A program made the translations under genes and the position numbers. This document shows positions 7,815 to 16,210 of a DNA stretch of 64,000 nucleotides, piece after piece; position 1 is the stretch's first letter; every line of letters starts with the position of its first letter. This DNA is from Methanoculleus chikugoensis (GTDB taxonomy: Archaea; Halobacteriota; Methanomicrobia; Methanomicrobiales; Methanoculleaceae). The stretch spans positions 1,054,001 to 1,118,000 of the forward strand of contig NZ_AP019781.1 of assembly GCF_019669965.1 (NCBI RefSeq), in the 5' to 3' direction. The notes beneath the pieces are model-generated. The model searched no databases and was not told the origin of the DNA. It saw only the letters and a list, made by a program, of their open reading frames with translations.

Positions 7815-8177
7815 ATGAGTGAGAATGCGGTAGCAGCAGAGTCTGAAAAGACACGGCCACGGACACGTGCCGAGAAACGGGCTGAGCACAGAAATCGGAT
7901 AACACGGACGCTTGTAGCCTGCTTCATGGGCATCCTGGTCGGAGGACTCTCGTTCTACCTCTCCGGCACGCCCGACCCGGCGAGCGGCCTTCAGGAAAAC
8001 GCCATCATCGGCATCCTCCTTCTCATGGCGGGCGTCGTCTTCCAGAAACACATCTTCATGCTCATCCGGATCGACCACATGGCACTGACCGGAAAGGACT
8101 GGTTCTACCAGAGTTTCATGACGTTCGCGCTCTGGTTCATGACCTGGACGATCCTCCTGACTACCACCGTTCTGTGA
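7815..8177 (+). CDS. EMC6-like small integral membrane protein, 120 aa
   Basis: A charged, lysine- and arginine-rich N terminus (residues 1-30) is followed by three predicted membrane helices: about 31-50 (TLVACFMGILVGGLSFYL), 62-82 and 97-117. The spacing of the helices, with a basic/TGK loop before the last one, resembles the EMC6 subunit of the ER membrane protein insertion complex, and archaeal relatives are annotated that way. This is a fold-level resemblance rather than proof of insertase function. The ATG at 7815 is preferred because the frame upstream reads through non-conserved, repeat-adjacent DNA. Only six bases separate it from the ABCE1 gene, so the two are very probably cotranscribed. 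Confidence 0.7.
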   Translation: MSENAVAAESEKTRPRTRAEKRAEHRNRITRTLVACFMGILVGGLSFYLSGTPDPASGLQENAIIGILLLMAGVVFQKHIFMLIRIDHMALTGKDWFYQSFMTFALWFMTWTILLTTTVL

Positions 8178-8183
8178 TCACCC

Positions 8184-9953
8184 ATGCGTATTGCTATCGT
8201 ACACCGTGATCGGTGTCACCCCGTCAAGTGCGGCACCGAGTGCATCCTCTACTGCCCCCGTGTCCGAACCGGCGACGAAACCGTCGTCATCGGTGAAGAC
8301 CAGAAGGCCGTCATATCCGAAGAACTCTGTGTCGGGTGCGGTATCTGTGTCAAGAAGTGCCCCTTCCAGGCGCTCGACATCGTCAACCTCCCCGAACAGC
8401 TCGACCAGCCGACCCACCGCTACGGCCAGAACGGCTTCGTCCTCTACGGCCTCCCGATCCCCGTCGAGGGGAAGGTCACGGGCATCCTCGGCCCGAACGG
8501 TATCGGGAAGAGCACGTCGGTGAAGATCCTCTCGGGCACGCTCGTCCCGAACCTGGGAAGAACCGATGCCGGGATATCCTGGAAAGAGGTTCTCGACCTC
8601 TACCAGGGAACCGAGCTCTTCGACTACCTCCAGCTGCTCTCCCAGAAGAACGTGAAGGTCGCGGTAAAACCGCAGTATATCGACCAGATCCCGAAGGTTT
8701 TCTCCGGTTCGGTACACGACCTCCTCGCGACTACCGACGAGCGCGGCAAACTCGACTACTACATCGACCGGCTGACGCTTAAGGCGGTCATCGACCGGCC
8801 GATAACGACCCTCTCCGGCGGCGAACTCCAGCGGGTGGCGCTCGCCGCCTGCCTTGCGCGTGACGCCGACTTTTACTTCTTCGACGAGATCACGCCCTAT
8901 CTCGACGTCTACCAGCGGATGGCCGCCGCGAACCTGATCCGGGAACTCGCCCTGGAGCGGCCGGTCGTGATCGTCGAGCACGATCTTGCCATCCTTGACA
9001 TGCTTGCCGATACTGTGCATATCGCCTACGGAGAACCGGCGGTCTTCGGCGTCATCACCCACCCGAAGGGCGTCCGGGTAGGGATCAACCAGTACCTGGA
9101 GGGCTTCCTCCCGGAGGAGAACGTCAGGTTCAGGACGTATGCGGTGACGTTCGATACCCGGGCCCACGCTGCCGACTCGGACCGGGAGGTGCTGTTCGAG
9201 TTCCCGGCGATGACGAAAGCGTTCGAGCAGTTCTCGCTCACCGTCGACGGCGGGGAGATCCGGAGCGGCGAGGTTCTCGGTGTCCTCGGGGCGAACGGTA
9301 TCGGGAAGAGTACGTTCGCCCAGCTCCTCGCCGGGGTGCTCGAACCCGATACCGGGGCGATGGATACCCAGGTGCGGATCTCCTACAAGCCCCAGTACCT
9401 CAAAGGCGATACGGAGGCGACCGTCGAGGAGCTCCTCCGGCAGGCGACGACGAAGTTCGACACGTCATACTACCAGCACGAGATCCTGGAACCCCTCTCC
9501 CTTGCTCAGTTCCTCCAGGCGCCGGTGAATACCCTCTCCGGCGGCGAACTCCAGCGGGTGGCGATTGCGATCTGCCTCTCGCGCGACGCCGACCTCTACA
9601 TCCTGGACGAGCCGAGCGCCCACCTCGACGTGGAGCAGCGGGTGAAGATCTCGAGGATGATCAGGAAGCATGCCGAGGGGCGGGCCGCGAGCACGCTCGT
9701 GATCGACCACGACATCTACGTCATCGACATGATCAGCGACCGTATCCTGGTCTTCGAGGGCAAGCCGGGCATCAACGGCAAAGCCGCCGGGCCGTTCGAC
9801 ATGGCGCCGGGCATGAACCGGTTCCTCAAGGCGCTCGGGATCACCTTCCGGCGGGACAAGAGCGGGAGGCCGCGGATCAACAAGCCCGGCTCGTTCCTTG
9901 ACCGGGAGCAGATCGGCGCCGGGGAGTACTACTACACGGATATCTCGAAGTAA
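8184..9953 (+). CDS. Ribosome recycling ATPase ABCE1/RLI, 589 aa
   Basis: Soluble twin-ABC ATPase that splits ribosomes after termination or Pelota-mediated rescue and also acts in initiation. The N-terminal domain has the eight cysteines for two [4Fe-4S] clusters (C11, C16, C20, C24, C49, C52, C55, C59). ABC1 has Walker A GPNGIGKS (103-110) and signature LSGGELQ; ABC2 has GANGIGKS and a second LSGGELQ followed by the Walker B LYILDEPS. The hinge regions and the length of about 590 are standard. ATG at 8184 is required because the cluster-binding cysteines start at residue 11. It follows the EMC6-like gene by six bases and lies less than 1.2 kb downstream of pelA. Confidence 0.97.
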   Translation: MRIAIVHRDRCHPVKCGTECILYCPRVRTGDETVVIGEDQKAVISEELCVGCGICVKKCPFQALDIVNLPEQLDQPTHRYGQNGFVLYGLPIPVEGKVTGILGPNGIGKSTSVKILSGTLVPNLGRTDAGISWKEVLDLYQGTELFDYLQLLSQKNVKVAVKPQYIDQIPKVFSGSVHDLLATTDERGKLDYYIDRLTLKAVIDRPITTLSGGELQRVALAACLARDADFYFFDEITPYLDVYQRMAAANLIRELALERPVVIVEHDLAILDMLADTVHIAYGEPAVFGVITHPKGVRVGINQYLEGFLPEENVRFRTYAVTFDTRAHAADSDREVLFEFPAMTKAFEQFSLTVDGGEIRSGEVLGVLGANGIGKSTFAQLLAGVLEPDTGAMDTQVRISYKPQYLKGDTEATVEELLRQATTKFDTSYYQHEILEPLSLAQFLQAPVNTLSGGELQRVAIAICLSRDADLYILDEPSAHLDVEQRVKISRMIRKHAEGRAASTLVIDHDIYVIDMISDRILVFEGKPGINGKAAGPFDMAPGMNRFLKALGITFRRDKSGRPRINKPGSFLDREQIGAGEYYYTDISK

Positions 9954-10061
9954 TAGAGTGGGCAAGAAGATCACGCTCCTTTTCTGGTGGGCATACGATA
10001 GTAAGGTGAGTTGCCGGCATCCATACCGCTCGTGCCCTCACCTTGCGATAGTTGCAGATCC

Positions 10062-10318
10062 TCGGACACGGATTTCCAGTGGGTATCGCCATGGCGGAGG
10101 GGCTGACGGGGAGTGCGATGTTCCGCAGGAACGGAGCTCGAGCACCCGAAGGGTGCGGAGTGCGAGCGGAGCGAGCTTGAGCACCGATAGGTGCGAAGGG
10201 GGCGTGCCCCCTCCCCTGTCTCCAACTCGCACCTGACGGTGCTCGAACTCCTTTCCTTCGGACAGTCGTTCCCTCCGTGGCGATTCTCCCACGATCCAGT
10301 GTATCGAGTTTTCGCGCC
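10062..10318 (+). repeat. Dispersed intergenic repeat, family 1, copy B, containing hairpin-array modules
   Basis: The left end ACGGATTTCCAGTGGGTATC-GCCATG and right end GTGGCGATTCTCCCACGATC-CAGTG match the ends of copies A, C and D. In place of the usual GC-rich core there are family 2 modules: GTTCC/GGAAC, CACCC/GGGTG, CACC/GGTG and TTTCC/GGA with linkers such as GGAGCTCGAG. The element lies between the convergent ABCE1 and propeller genes. The flanks 9954-10061 and 10319-10500 hold no gene that I can support. Confidence 0.75.
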
Positions 10319-10500
10319 TCTAACGACCCATCAATCTCGTAAAAGGTGGGTGGATTGTGATTTCCCGACAACAGAGCCGTTTATACTCTTCTAGAATCAA
10401 TCCTAACTAACCTAAAGGCTGGCCCAAACACGCCTGCGCTCCTGCCATGGTATCAAGAAAGCCGGAGGCCCCTTCCCCGTTTCACACTCTCAAGCCCCGC

Positions 10501-11664
10501 TCACCCGGAGTTCACCGCGCCGAACAACCCCTCAAAGAAAGCCCACACCCCATCAAACAGTCCGGCAGCCTCTCCAGGCGTCGCCGCCGGTACCGGGGTC
10601 TGAGGCAGGGGCGTCTCGGTCACCACCGGCGTCGGCACCGGGACTGCGGAGAGATCGAGAGTGGCGTGGCCTGCCGTCGGCGGAATATAGCCCACGTTTC
10701 CGGGAACGACGAACCAGCACCGTCCGTAGGCGTCGACAAAGAGTTTCTTGACGGCGTTTGCGCGGATACCGTCTCCGGACGTGATATGCCGGACGACGCC
10801 CGACGAGTTCCACCTGTATATCCCGTTATCGGATGCGATGTAGAGCGTCCCGTCGGCCGTAGTTGCAACGTCGTTGATGACGACCGGGAACGCGCTCAGG
10901 TTCCCGGCGTTGAGGACCGGTGTAACCCCCGCATCGGGGGCGTAATGGAGAACCGTCGTGCGGTTGAAGAGGTACACCCCCCCGAACGGATCGACCCGCA
11001 CCCCGGAGACCCGGCGAAGCGTGTCGCTACCGTAGGTGACCTGCTCGAAGCGGGCGTCTCCCGTCCGATCCCTGAGCACCCGGATGCCGTCGCTCTCCGA
11101 CCCGATGACGAGTGCATCGCTCGCGGCATCGACCGCCATGCTCACGATCGTATAGCATCCCAGATTCTCCGGCCCGGCAGGCTTGTACCATGTCCACTCG
11201 CCATCCTGATAGCGGTGGAGGCCCGCCCGCCCGGTGGCTATCCACATCTCGTCCCCCCACCGTGCGATGCAGTTGACGTTGAGGTTCTTGAGGAGATCCA
11301 GGTCCTTGACGGCACGGTATCCGGTTCCGTCTCCGATCTGAAGCCCGTTCGGGTACCCGAGCCAGAGGCGCCCATCCGGGTCGAGCGCGACCGCGGTGAC
11401 CATGGTCTCGAGAGGCGCGAGCGACCCATAGGCCGTCTCACCGGGGTTCCTTGCGTTGACCGAATACCAGGTACCGTTCTCCGTGTACACGGAGATGCCG
11501 CCGTCGGTCGCAAAGATGACGTCCCCATACCGGCCGTTGATTGTGTCTTTTACCCCGGTGGACGCGATACCCGAATGATAATCGGGCACTTCGACGTACA
11601 GGGCTGATGCAAAAGGGGTGAAGAAGGATGCCGCGGCTAAAATGAGTATCAGAGCGCGATACAT
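10501..11664 (-). CDS. Secreted beta-propeller (two-component-regulator-propeller-like) protein, 387 aa
   Basis: An N-terminal signal peptide is clear (hydrophobic residues 3-21, cleavage near FASA-LYVEV). The mature protein consists of repeated blades of the ligand-sensor type, each with a core such as GRLWLGYPNGL, DEMWIATGRAGL, GGVYLFNR, GTLYIASDNGIY or GRCWFVV, as in Reg_prop sensor domains. After about residue 335 comes a P/T/V-rich linker and then a short amphipathic hydrophobic end (LFDGVWAFFEGLFGAV) that could associate with the membrane or cell envelope. No kinase or transmitter domain is present. Its start overlaps cheD by 16 bases, so it is the last gene of the chemotaxis operon. 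An extracytoplasmic sensory role is inferred from this position only. Confidence 0.8.
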   Translation of the reverse strand: MYRALILILAAASFFTPFASALYVEVPDYHSGIASTGVKDTINGRYGDVIFATDGGISVYTENGTWYSVNARNPGETAYGSLAPLETMVTAVALDPDGRLWLGYPNGLQIGDGTGYRAVKDLDLLKNLNVNCIARWGDEMWIATGRAGLHRYQDGEWTWYKPAGPENLGCYTIVSMAVDAASDALVIGSESDGIRVLRDRTGDARFEQVTYGSDTLRRVSGVRVDPFGGVYLFNRTTVLHYAPDAGVTPVLNAGNLSAFPVVINDVATTADGTLYIASDNGIYRWNSSGVVRHITSGDGIRANAVKKLFVDAYGRCWFVVPGNVGYIPPTAGHATLDLSAVPVPTPVVTETPLPQTPVPAATPGEAAGLFDGVWAFFEGLFGAVNSG

Positions 11665-12140
11665 GTTCCGTCCGCCCTCTTGATGATGAGGCGGCCCTTT
11701 CCTTCCGGCCAGTAATACACGGATCGCCCGACCTTGCCGCCGGTCTCCTCGTGCTCGATCCGGATGCCCTGCTCCTGGAGCCGTTCCTTCACTGCGGTAG
11801 CATTTCGCTCGCCGATATTCAGGGAATTGGCCGAGAACTCGAACATGCTTGCACCGCCGACCACGATTGCGGTGATCGAGGACTTTGTGCTCCCGGCTTT
11901 CCCCATCTCTTCAAGGAGAGCAGACATGGCAGTATCTGCGAACTTCCCGGGACGATCGGTATCTCCCCGGCTCTCGGGGAGCATGATATGGGCGAGCCCC
12001 GCAAGGGACCTCCGCTGGTCGTGCAGGATGAGCGCGATGCAGGAGCCGAGCCCAATCGTCCCCATCGGACACTTCCCGACCTGGAGCTCGCCCAGGCCCA
12101 GGATTATTGCCGTCTCCTCACCGAAAAAGTTGTTCTCCAT
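11649..12140 (-). CDS. cheD: Chemoreceptor glutamine deamidase CheD, 163 aa
   Basis: CheD deamidates glutamines in chemoreceptors and is regulated by CheC. The catalytic triad is visible with the same spacing as in the Thermotoga enzyme: T28 and C34 (GTIGLGSC) and H51 (LAHIMLP). The conserved GGASMF and NIGERN segments and the basic C terminus are present. It lies 17 bases downstream of cheC, its functional partner, and overlaps the propeller gene by 16 bases. The length is normal. The ATG at 12140 fits the family start. Confidence 0.95.
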   Translation of the reverse strand: MENNFFGEETAIILGLGELQVGKCPMGTIGLGSCIALILHDQRRSLAGLAHIMLPESRGDTDRPGKFADTAMSALLEEMGKAGSTKSSITAIVVGGASMFEFSANSLNIGERNATAVKERLQEQGIRIEHEETGGKVGRSVYYWPEGKGRLIIKRADGTCIAL

Positions 12141-12157
12141 GGTATCCCGGAGACTGG

Positions 12158-12772
12158 TTATGAGAGCGGTTCCATCATCCGTTCCAGCATGAGGAACAGC
12201 TGCTGCGTAAGTTCGGCGTTCGGAAGCATGTAGATGCTCCCGTAGACGGGCGGTGCCTCGCTCGTGAGCTCGGTGTTGAAGATCAGGACATCGTTCACGT
12301 CACCGGCAACCTGCGCGACGATGGATTCGAAGGCGGCATGCGCCATATCGATGGCCAACGCCGGGGGAGACGGCAGCATGACGATGCCCAGCAGTTCGGC
12401 CGTCGCATCGAGAAACGCCGATATCATGATGTTCCCGATCTCGATCGCAGCGCTCTGGTCCATCTCATTGATATCGCGATCGGCATCGGTGGTGCCGAGC
12501 ATCTGGTTGGTCAGCTGGATGACGGTCTCCCGGGGCATGCTGACGACGACGTATCCACCGTCTGCGACCTCCCCCTGAATCTGGAAGACGACCATGGCGG
12601 TTATCTCGTTGTTGATATAATTATGTAGATTGGCGATATCGATGGCCTGCACCTCCGGCACCGTCATCTCGATCGGGCTCATCAGCATCTGCGATAGCGA
12701 CGTTGCCGCGTGTGCGGCACCGATATTCCCAAACTCTGCCAGCGCGTCCTTCTGAAACGGATCCAGTTCCAT
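12158..12772 (-). CDS. cheC: CheY-P phosphatase CheC, 204 aa
   Basis: CheC hydrolyses CheY-P and forms a complex with CheD. Both phosphatase signature helices are present: the first around residue 14 (EFGNIGAAHA) and the second around residue 110 (EIGNIMISAF), each with the E-x2-N pattern. The 204-residue length matches CheC rather than shorter CheX. It follows cheA by 12 bases on the minus strand and precedes cheD, an order common in archaeal chemotaxis operons. Confidence 0.95.
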   Translation of the reverse strand: MELDPFQKDALAEFGNIGAAHAATSLSQMLMSPIEMTVPEVQAIDIANLHNYINNEITAMVVFQIQGEVADGGYVVVSMPRETVIQLTNQMLGTTDADRDINEMDQSAAIEIGNIMISAFLDATAELLGIVMLPSPPALAIDMAHAAFESIVAQVAGDVNDVLIFNTELTSEAPPVYGSIYMLPNAELTQQLFLMLERMMEPLS

Positions 12773-12784
12773 GAACTATCTCTC

Positions 12785-14749
12785 CTAAATCATTGTATTT
12801 ACATCGAGTACCGGCACGACATCCCCGTCTCCGGGGATGGTGATCCCGCTGATCCCGCGGCAGTTGCCTGCAATGCTGGAGAGCGGCTTCACCACCACCT
12901 CCTGCTGGCCGTCGACGGTGTCGACGACGATGCAGCATCTCCTGCCGTCGTTCTGCAGCACGACCAGCGTGTTGCTCTTCTCTGCCCGGCCGAACATATC
13001 CTCCAGGCGATGCATGGGAAGGGTCTGGTCCCGGAGCAGGATCGCCTCGGTGTTGCCGATCCGGTGAATCGCCTCCGGTCTCGTCTGCGCCACTTCGACG
13101 ACGTTGCTGATCGGGATGGCGCACCGCATCCCGTTGATGTGCACCATCATGACGTCGATGATGGCCATCGTCGGGGGGAGAACCAGCTCGAACTTCGTTC
13201 CCCTGCCGATCTCGGTCTCGACCTTGATCGTTCCTTTGAGCGATTCAATCGTCTTCTTGACCACATCGAGTCCGACGCCCCTGCCGCTGATGTCGGTGAT
13301 CGTCTCGGCCGTGCTGAACCCGGGCTCGAAGAGCAGGCCGACAAGTTCGTCTTTCGTTGCGTTCGCCGCCGCTTCGGGCGTCATGAGGCCTCTCTCGACC
13401 CCTTTCTTCCGGAGTTTCTCGTGATCGATGCCGGCACCGTCGTCCTCGATCTCGATGACAACATTGTCCTTGTCCCGCCGCGCCGACAGCCGCAGCAATC
13501 CTTTCGGGGATTTGCCGCTGGCTTTTCGGATCTCCGGCGTCTCGATGCCATGGTTCACGCCGTTCCTGATGAGGTGCAGGAGCGGGTCGGAGAGCCCGTC
13601 CATCATGCTCCGGTCGAGTTCGGTCTCGCCGCCCTCGATGGTGAACTCGACCTCTTTCCCATCGTAATTTGCAACGTCCCGCACGACGCGGGGAAGGCGG
13701 TTGAAGATACGTTCGAGCGGCATCATCCGGATCCCCATCATGAGGTTCTGAAGGTCGGAGACCGAACGGCCGACCATGGAGAGCGCCTCGTCGAACTCCT
13801 TGATGCCGTGCTTCTTCGCGATCTGCTCGAGCCGTCCGCGATTGATGACCAGATCCTCCACCAGGTTCATCATCCGGTCGAGCCGCTGGATGTCGACGCG
13901 GATGTTCTTGATCTCCCGGCTCTTCTCGGTCTTCGCCGGCCGCGGGGCCTGCGGTTCCGGAGTTGGTTCGGGCTTTTTGGTCTCCTCGCTTGCCGCCGGG
14001 GGGATCACGGGAGGAGCATCCAGCAGCGATTCCGGTGTGGAGAGGGCAAGAAGCGAGAGTTCCGTGCCGGAAGCGATCGTCCTGAGCGCATCTTCCCCCG
14101 CCTCGCTCTCGATAAGAATCTCGAACGATCCGTCGAACTTCCCGTCCTCGAGGAGTTCCCGTGCGGGGGTCGTCGAGTGAATCGTCCCGAGCTCTTCCAG
14201 GTTCTGCAGGAGCAGCATCGCCCGGACGTCTTTCATGGTGCTGGACGGGTCGATGGCAACCGTTAGTGTATACAGCGGGCGATCATCGGCGTCTTCTGCC
14301 GGTTCAGCCGGAACCCCGGCCGGGGGCGCCGCACCGGGAGATGGTTCCTGCTCTCCCCCCTCCTCTTCTTCGGCAAACGCCTGGAGTTCCAGAACCAGAC
14401 TTGCGGACTGTTCGTCGGACGGCGCTCCTCCTGCCTCGATAGCGTCCAGCATCCCCTCAATCGCGTCGGTGCAGGTGAGCAGAAGATCGGTGAGCGACAC
14501 GGTCACCTCGCGCCGGCCGCTACGGATGAGAGAGAATACGTCCTCCATCGAGTGGCAGAGATGCTCCATCGCATCAAAGCCCATCGATGCAGACATGCCC
14601 TTGAGTGTATGTGCGGACCGGAAGATCTCGTCGATGGCGGCCTGCTGGTCATCCCCGGTCTCGAGAGCAAGAAGATTGTTCACGATGTTCTCGTGGTTTT
14701 CTCGCGATTCCTCAACAAACAGCTTCCGATATCCCTCTTCATCAAACAT
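12785..14749 (-). CDS. cheA: Chemotaxis histidine kinase CheA, 654 aa
   Basis: Cytosolic kinase that autophosphorylates and passes phosphate to CheY and CheB. Domains in order: Hpt/P1 with the phosphorylated H47 in RSAHTLKGMSA (about 1-105); a P2-like CheY-binding region after an acidic, proline-rich linker (about 160-230); a second P-rich linker (about 240-270); the dimerisation helices (about 275-345); the HATPase domain with N box (LIRNGVNHGIE), G1 (EDDGAGID) and G2 (SGRGVGLDVV); and the C-terminal CheW-like domain. Its start overlaps the 3' end of cheB by eight bases. Confidence 0.97.
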   Translation of the reverse strand: MFDEEGYRKLFVEESRENHENIVNNLLALETGDDQQAAIDEIFRSAHTLKGMSASMGFDAMEHLCHSMEDVFSLIRSGRREVTVSLTDLLLTCTDAIEGMLDAIEAGGAPSDEQSASLVLELQAFAEEEEGGEQEPSPGAAPPAGVPAEPAEDADDRPLYTLTVAIDPSSTMKDVRAMLLLQNLEELGTIHSTTPARELLEDGKFDGSFEILIESEAGEDALRTIASGTELSLLALSTPESLLDAPPVIPPAASEETKKPEPTPEPQAPRPAKTEKSREIKNIRVDIQRLDRMMNLVEDLVINRGRLEQIAKKHGIKEFDEALSMVGRSVSDLQNLMMGIRMMPLERIFNRLPRVVRDVANYDGKEVEFTIEGGETELDRSMMDGLSDPLLHLIRNGVNHGIETPEIRKASGKSPKGLLRLSARRDKDNVVIEIEDDGAGIDHEKLRKKGVERGLMTPEAAANATKDELVGLLFEPGFSTAETITDISGRGVGLDVVKKTIESLKGTIKVETEIGRGTKFELVLPPTMAIIDVMMVHINGMRCAIPISNVVEVAQTRPEAIHRIGNTEAILLRDQTLPMHRLEDMFGRAEKSNTLVVLQNDGRRCCIVVDTVDGQQEVVVKPLSSIAGNCRGISGITIPGDGDVVPVLDVNTMI

Positions 14750-15776
14750 GATTCACCTCGAGTTGTTTGACTGCTCTCGTGATCTCGCGCGCGAGACCCT
14801 TGAGCGGGACTACCTTATCGACACAGTTCCTGGAGAGGGCGGAGCGCGCCATCCCGTATACGAGGCAGTCCTCTTCGGCGCATACCATCGTCCTGCCGCC
14901 TGCAGTCTTCACCGCGAACATTCCCTCGCCGCCGTCGTTCCCCATCCCCGAGAGGAGCACGGAGACGGTGCGTGGGCCGAATACGTGTGCTGCAGAGGCA
15001 AAGGTCTTGTCGACGGCAGGCCGGACCGCGTGCAGGCGGGGAGCGGTCGAGTGGATGATCCGCCCGTAGTTTTTTCCTTTGCCCGCTGCGACTCCCGAGA
15101 CGATGGTGTGGAACCCTGCCTTTGCGATCAGGATAGTTCCGGTCTGCAGGCTGTCTCCGTTCTCGGTCTCTTTCACGGGGAGAGCAGAGACCCTGTTCAG
15201 GCGCTCGGCGAGCGATGCGGTGAACCCCTCGGGCATGTGCTGGGTGACGACGACCGCGGCAGGCAGGTCCGGCGGAAGCGCGGAGAGGAGTGTGTCGAGC
15301 ATCGGGGGACCCCCGGCAGAAGAGCCTATCAAAACGACTGCATCCGCCTCATTCCGGCTGATTACAGCAGGTTTTACGATCGTCGGGAGCGCGACAAGGT
15401 TTCTGATCTTCTGGATGAGTTCGCTCTCGATGCCCCTGACGTTCGGAACATCCCTCGGTTTGAGCATGAAATCGTCCGCTCCGAGCCGCAACGCCTGGTG
15501 GGTCATATCGGCCTGGCGGGACGTCAGGGTGCTCAGAACGATCACTTTCGGTTTCGCGGGAACCCCGGAAAGCGCCTCAAGTGTCTCAAGGCCGTTCATC
15601 CGGGGCATCTCGATGTCGAGCGTGACGACGTCGGGTTTCAGACTGGATATCTTTTCGAGGGCATCGATGCCGTTGACCGCCGTTCCGACCACTTCGATAT
15701 CAGGGGCGCCTTTGAGCAGATCCCGGAGTATCGTGCGGATGAAGAGCGAGTCGTCGACGATCAGAACCCGTATCAT
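14742..15776 (-). CDS. cheB: Chemoreceptor methylesterase CheB, 344 aa
   Basis: Response-regulator-controlled methylesterase/deamidase. The receiver domain (1-120) has D9, D10 and the phosphoacceptor D54 (VTLDIEMP). The C-terminal catalytic domain shows the triad segments: Ser in IGSSAGGP, His in TQHMPEGF and Asp in GMGNDGGEG. The linker of about 35 residues is usual. It sits between cheY (two bases upstream) and cheA. No methyltransferase CheR gene occurs in this window to balance it. Confidence 0.97.
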   Translation of the reverse strand: MIRVLIVDDSLFIRTILRDLLKGAPDIEVVGTAVNGIDALEKISSLKPDVVTLDIEMPRMNGLETLEALSGVPAKPKVIVLSTLTSRQADMTHQALRLGADDFMLKPRDVPNVRGIESELIQKIRNLVALPTIVKPAVISRNEADAVVLIGSSAGGPPMLDTLLSALPPDLPAAVVVTQHMPEGFTASLAERLNRVSALPVKETENGDSLQTGTILIAKAGFHTIVSGVAAGKGKNYGRIIHSTAPRLHAVRPAVDKTFASAAHVFGPRTVSVLLSGMGNDGGEGMFAVKTAGGRTMVCAEEDCLVYGMARSALSRNCVDKVVPLKGLAREITRAVKQLEVNHV

Positions 15777-15778
15777 GG

Positions 15779-16141
15779 TTACGCACTGAGGACGTTCTTA
15801 ACTTCTTCGAGGACTTTCGGAGCCTGGAACGGTTTGACGATGTAGCCTCTCGCACCGCTCTTGACGGCGAGTTTGACCATCTGCTCCTGGCCGACCGCCG
15901 TGCACATGATGACTTTTGCTGCCGGGTCGGCTGCTTTGATGGCCTTGAGCGCCTCGATTCCGTTCATCTTCGGCATGACCACGTCCATCGTGACGAGGTC
16001 CGGCTTGAGTTCCTGATACCTGGCGAGGGCCTCCGCCCCGTCCGCTGCCTCACCGACGATGTCGTGCCCGCCGGAGAAGAGGATGTTCTTCAGCAGCGTT
16101 CTCATGAACATTGTGTCATCGACGATTAAGATTCTCCCCAT
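15779..16141 (-). CDS. cheY: Chemotaxis response regulator CheY, 120 aa
   Basis: Single receiver domain. The acidic pair is at D8/D9 (LIVDDT), the phosphoacceptor is D53 (TMDVVMP), and the conserved threonine and the lysine in IVKPFQ follow. In archaea CheY-P reaches the archaellum motor through CheF and ArlCDE, both encoded next door. It is the first gene of the cheYBACD run and has its own TATA-containing AT-rich leader. Confidence 0.97.
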   Translation of the reverse strand: MGRILIVDDTMFMRTLLKNILFSGGHDIVGEAADGAEALARYQELKPDLVTMDVVMPKMNGIEALKAIKAADPAAKVIMCTAVGQEQMVKLAVKSGARGYIVKPFQAPKVLEEVKNVLSA

Positions 16142-16171
16142 CGAACACCACTCATTGAATATTTGATAAAA

Positions 16172-16188
16172 AAGTTATATATATCTTC
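16172..16188 (-). promoter_or_regulatory. TATA promoter of the cheY-cheB-cheA-cheC-cheD operon
   Basis: In the AT-rich 69-base gap between cheF and cheY, the minus strand reads GATATATATAAC (about 16174-16185), a strong archaeal TATA box. Initiation about 26 bases downstream would fall near 16155 and leave a leader of about 14 bases before the cheY ATG. This suggests the chemotaxis genes can be transcribed separately from the archaellum genes upstream. Confidence 0.65.
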
Positions 16189-16210
16189 GTATTTTGAAGA
16201 AATAAGGTTT

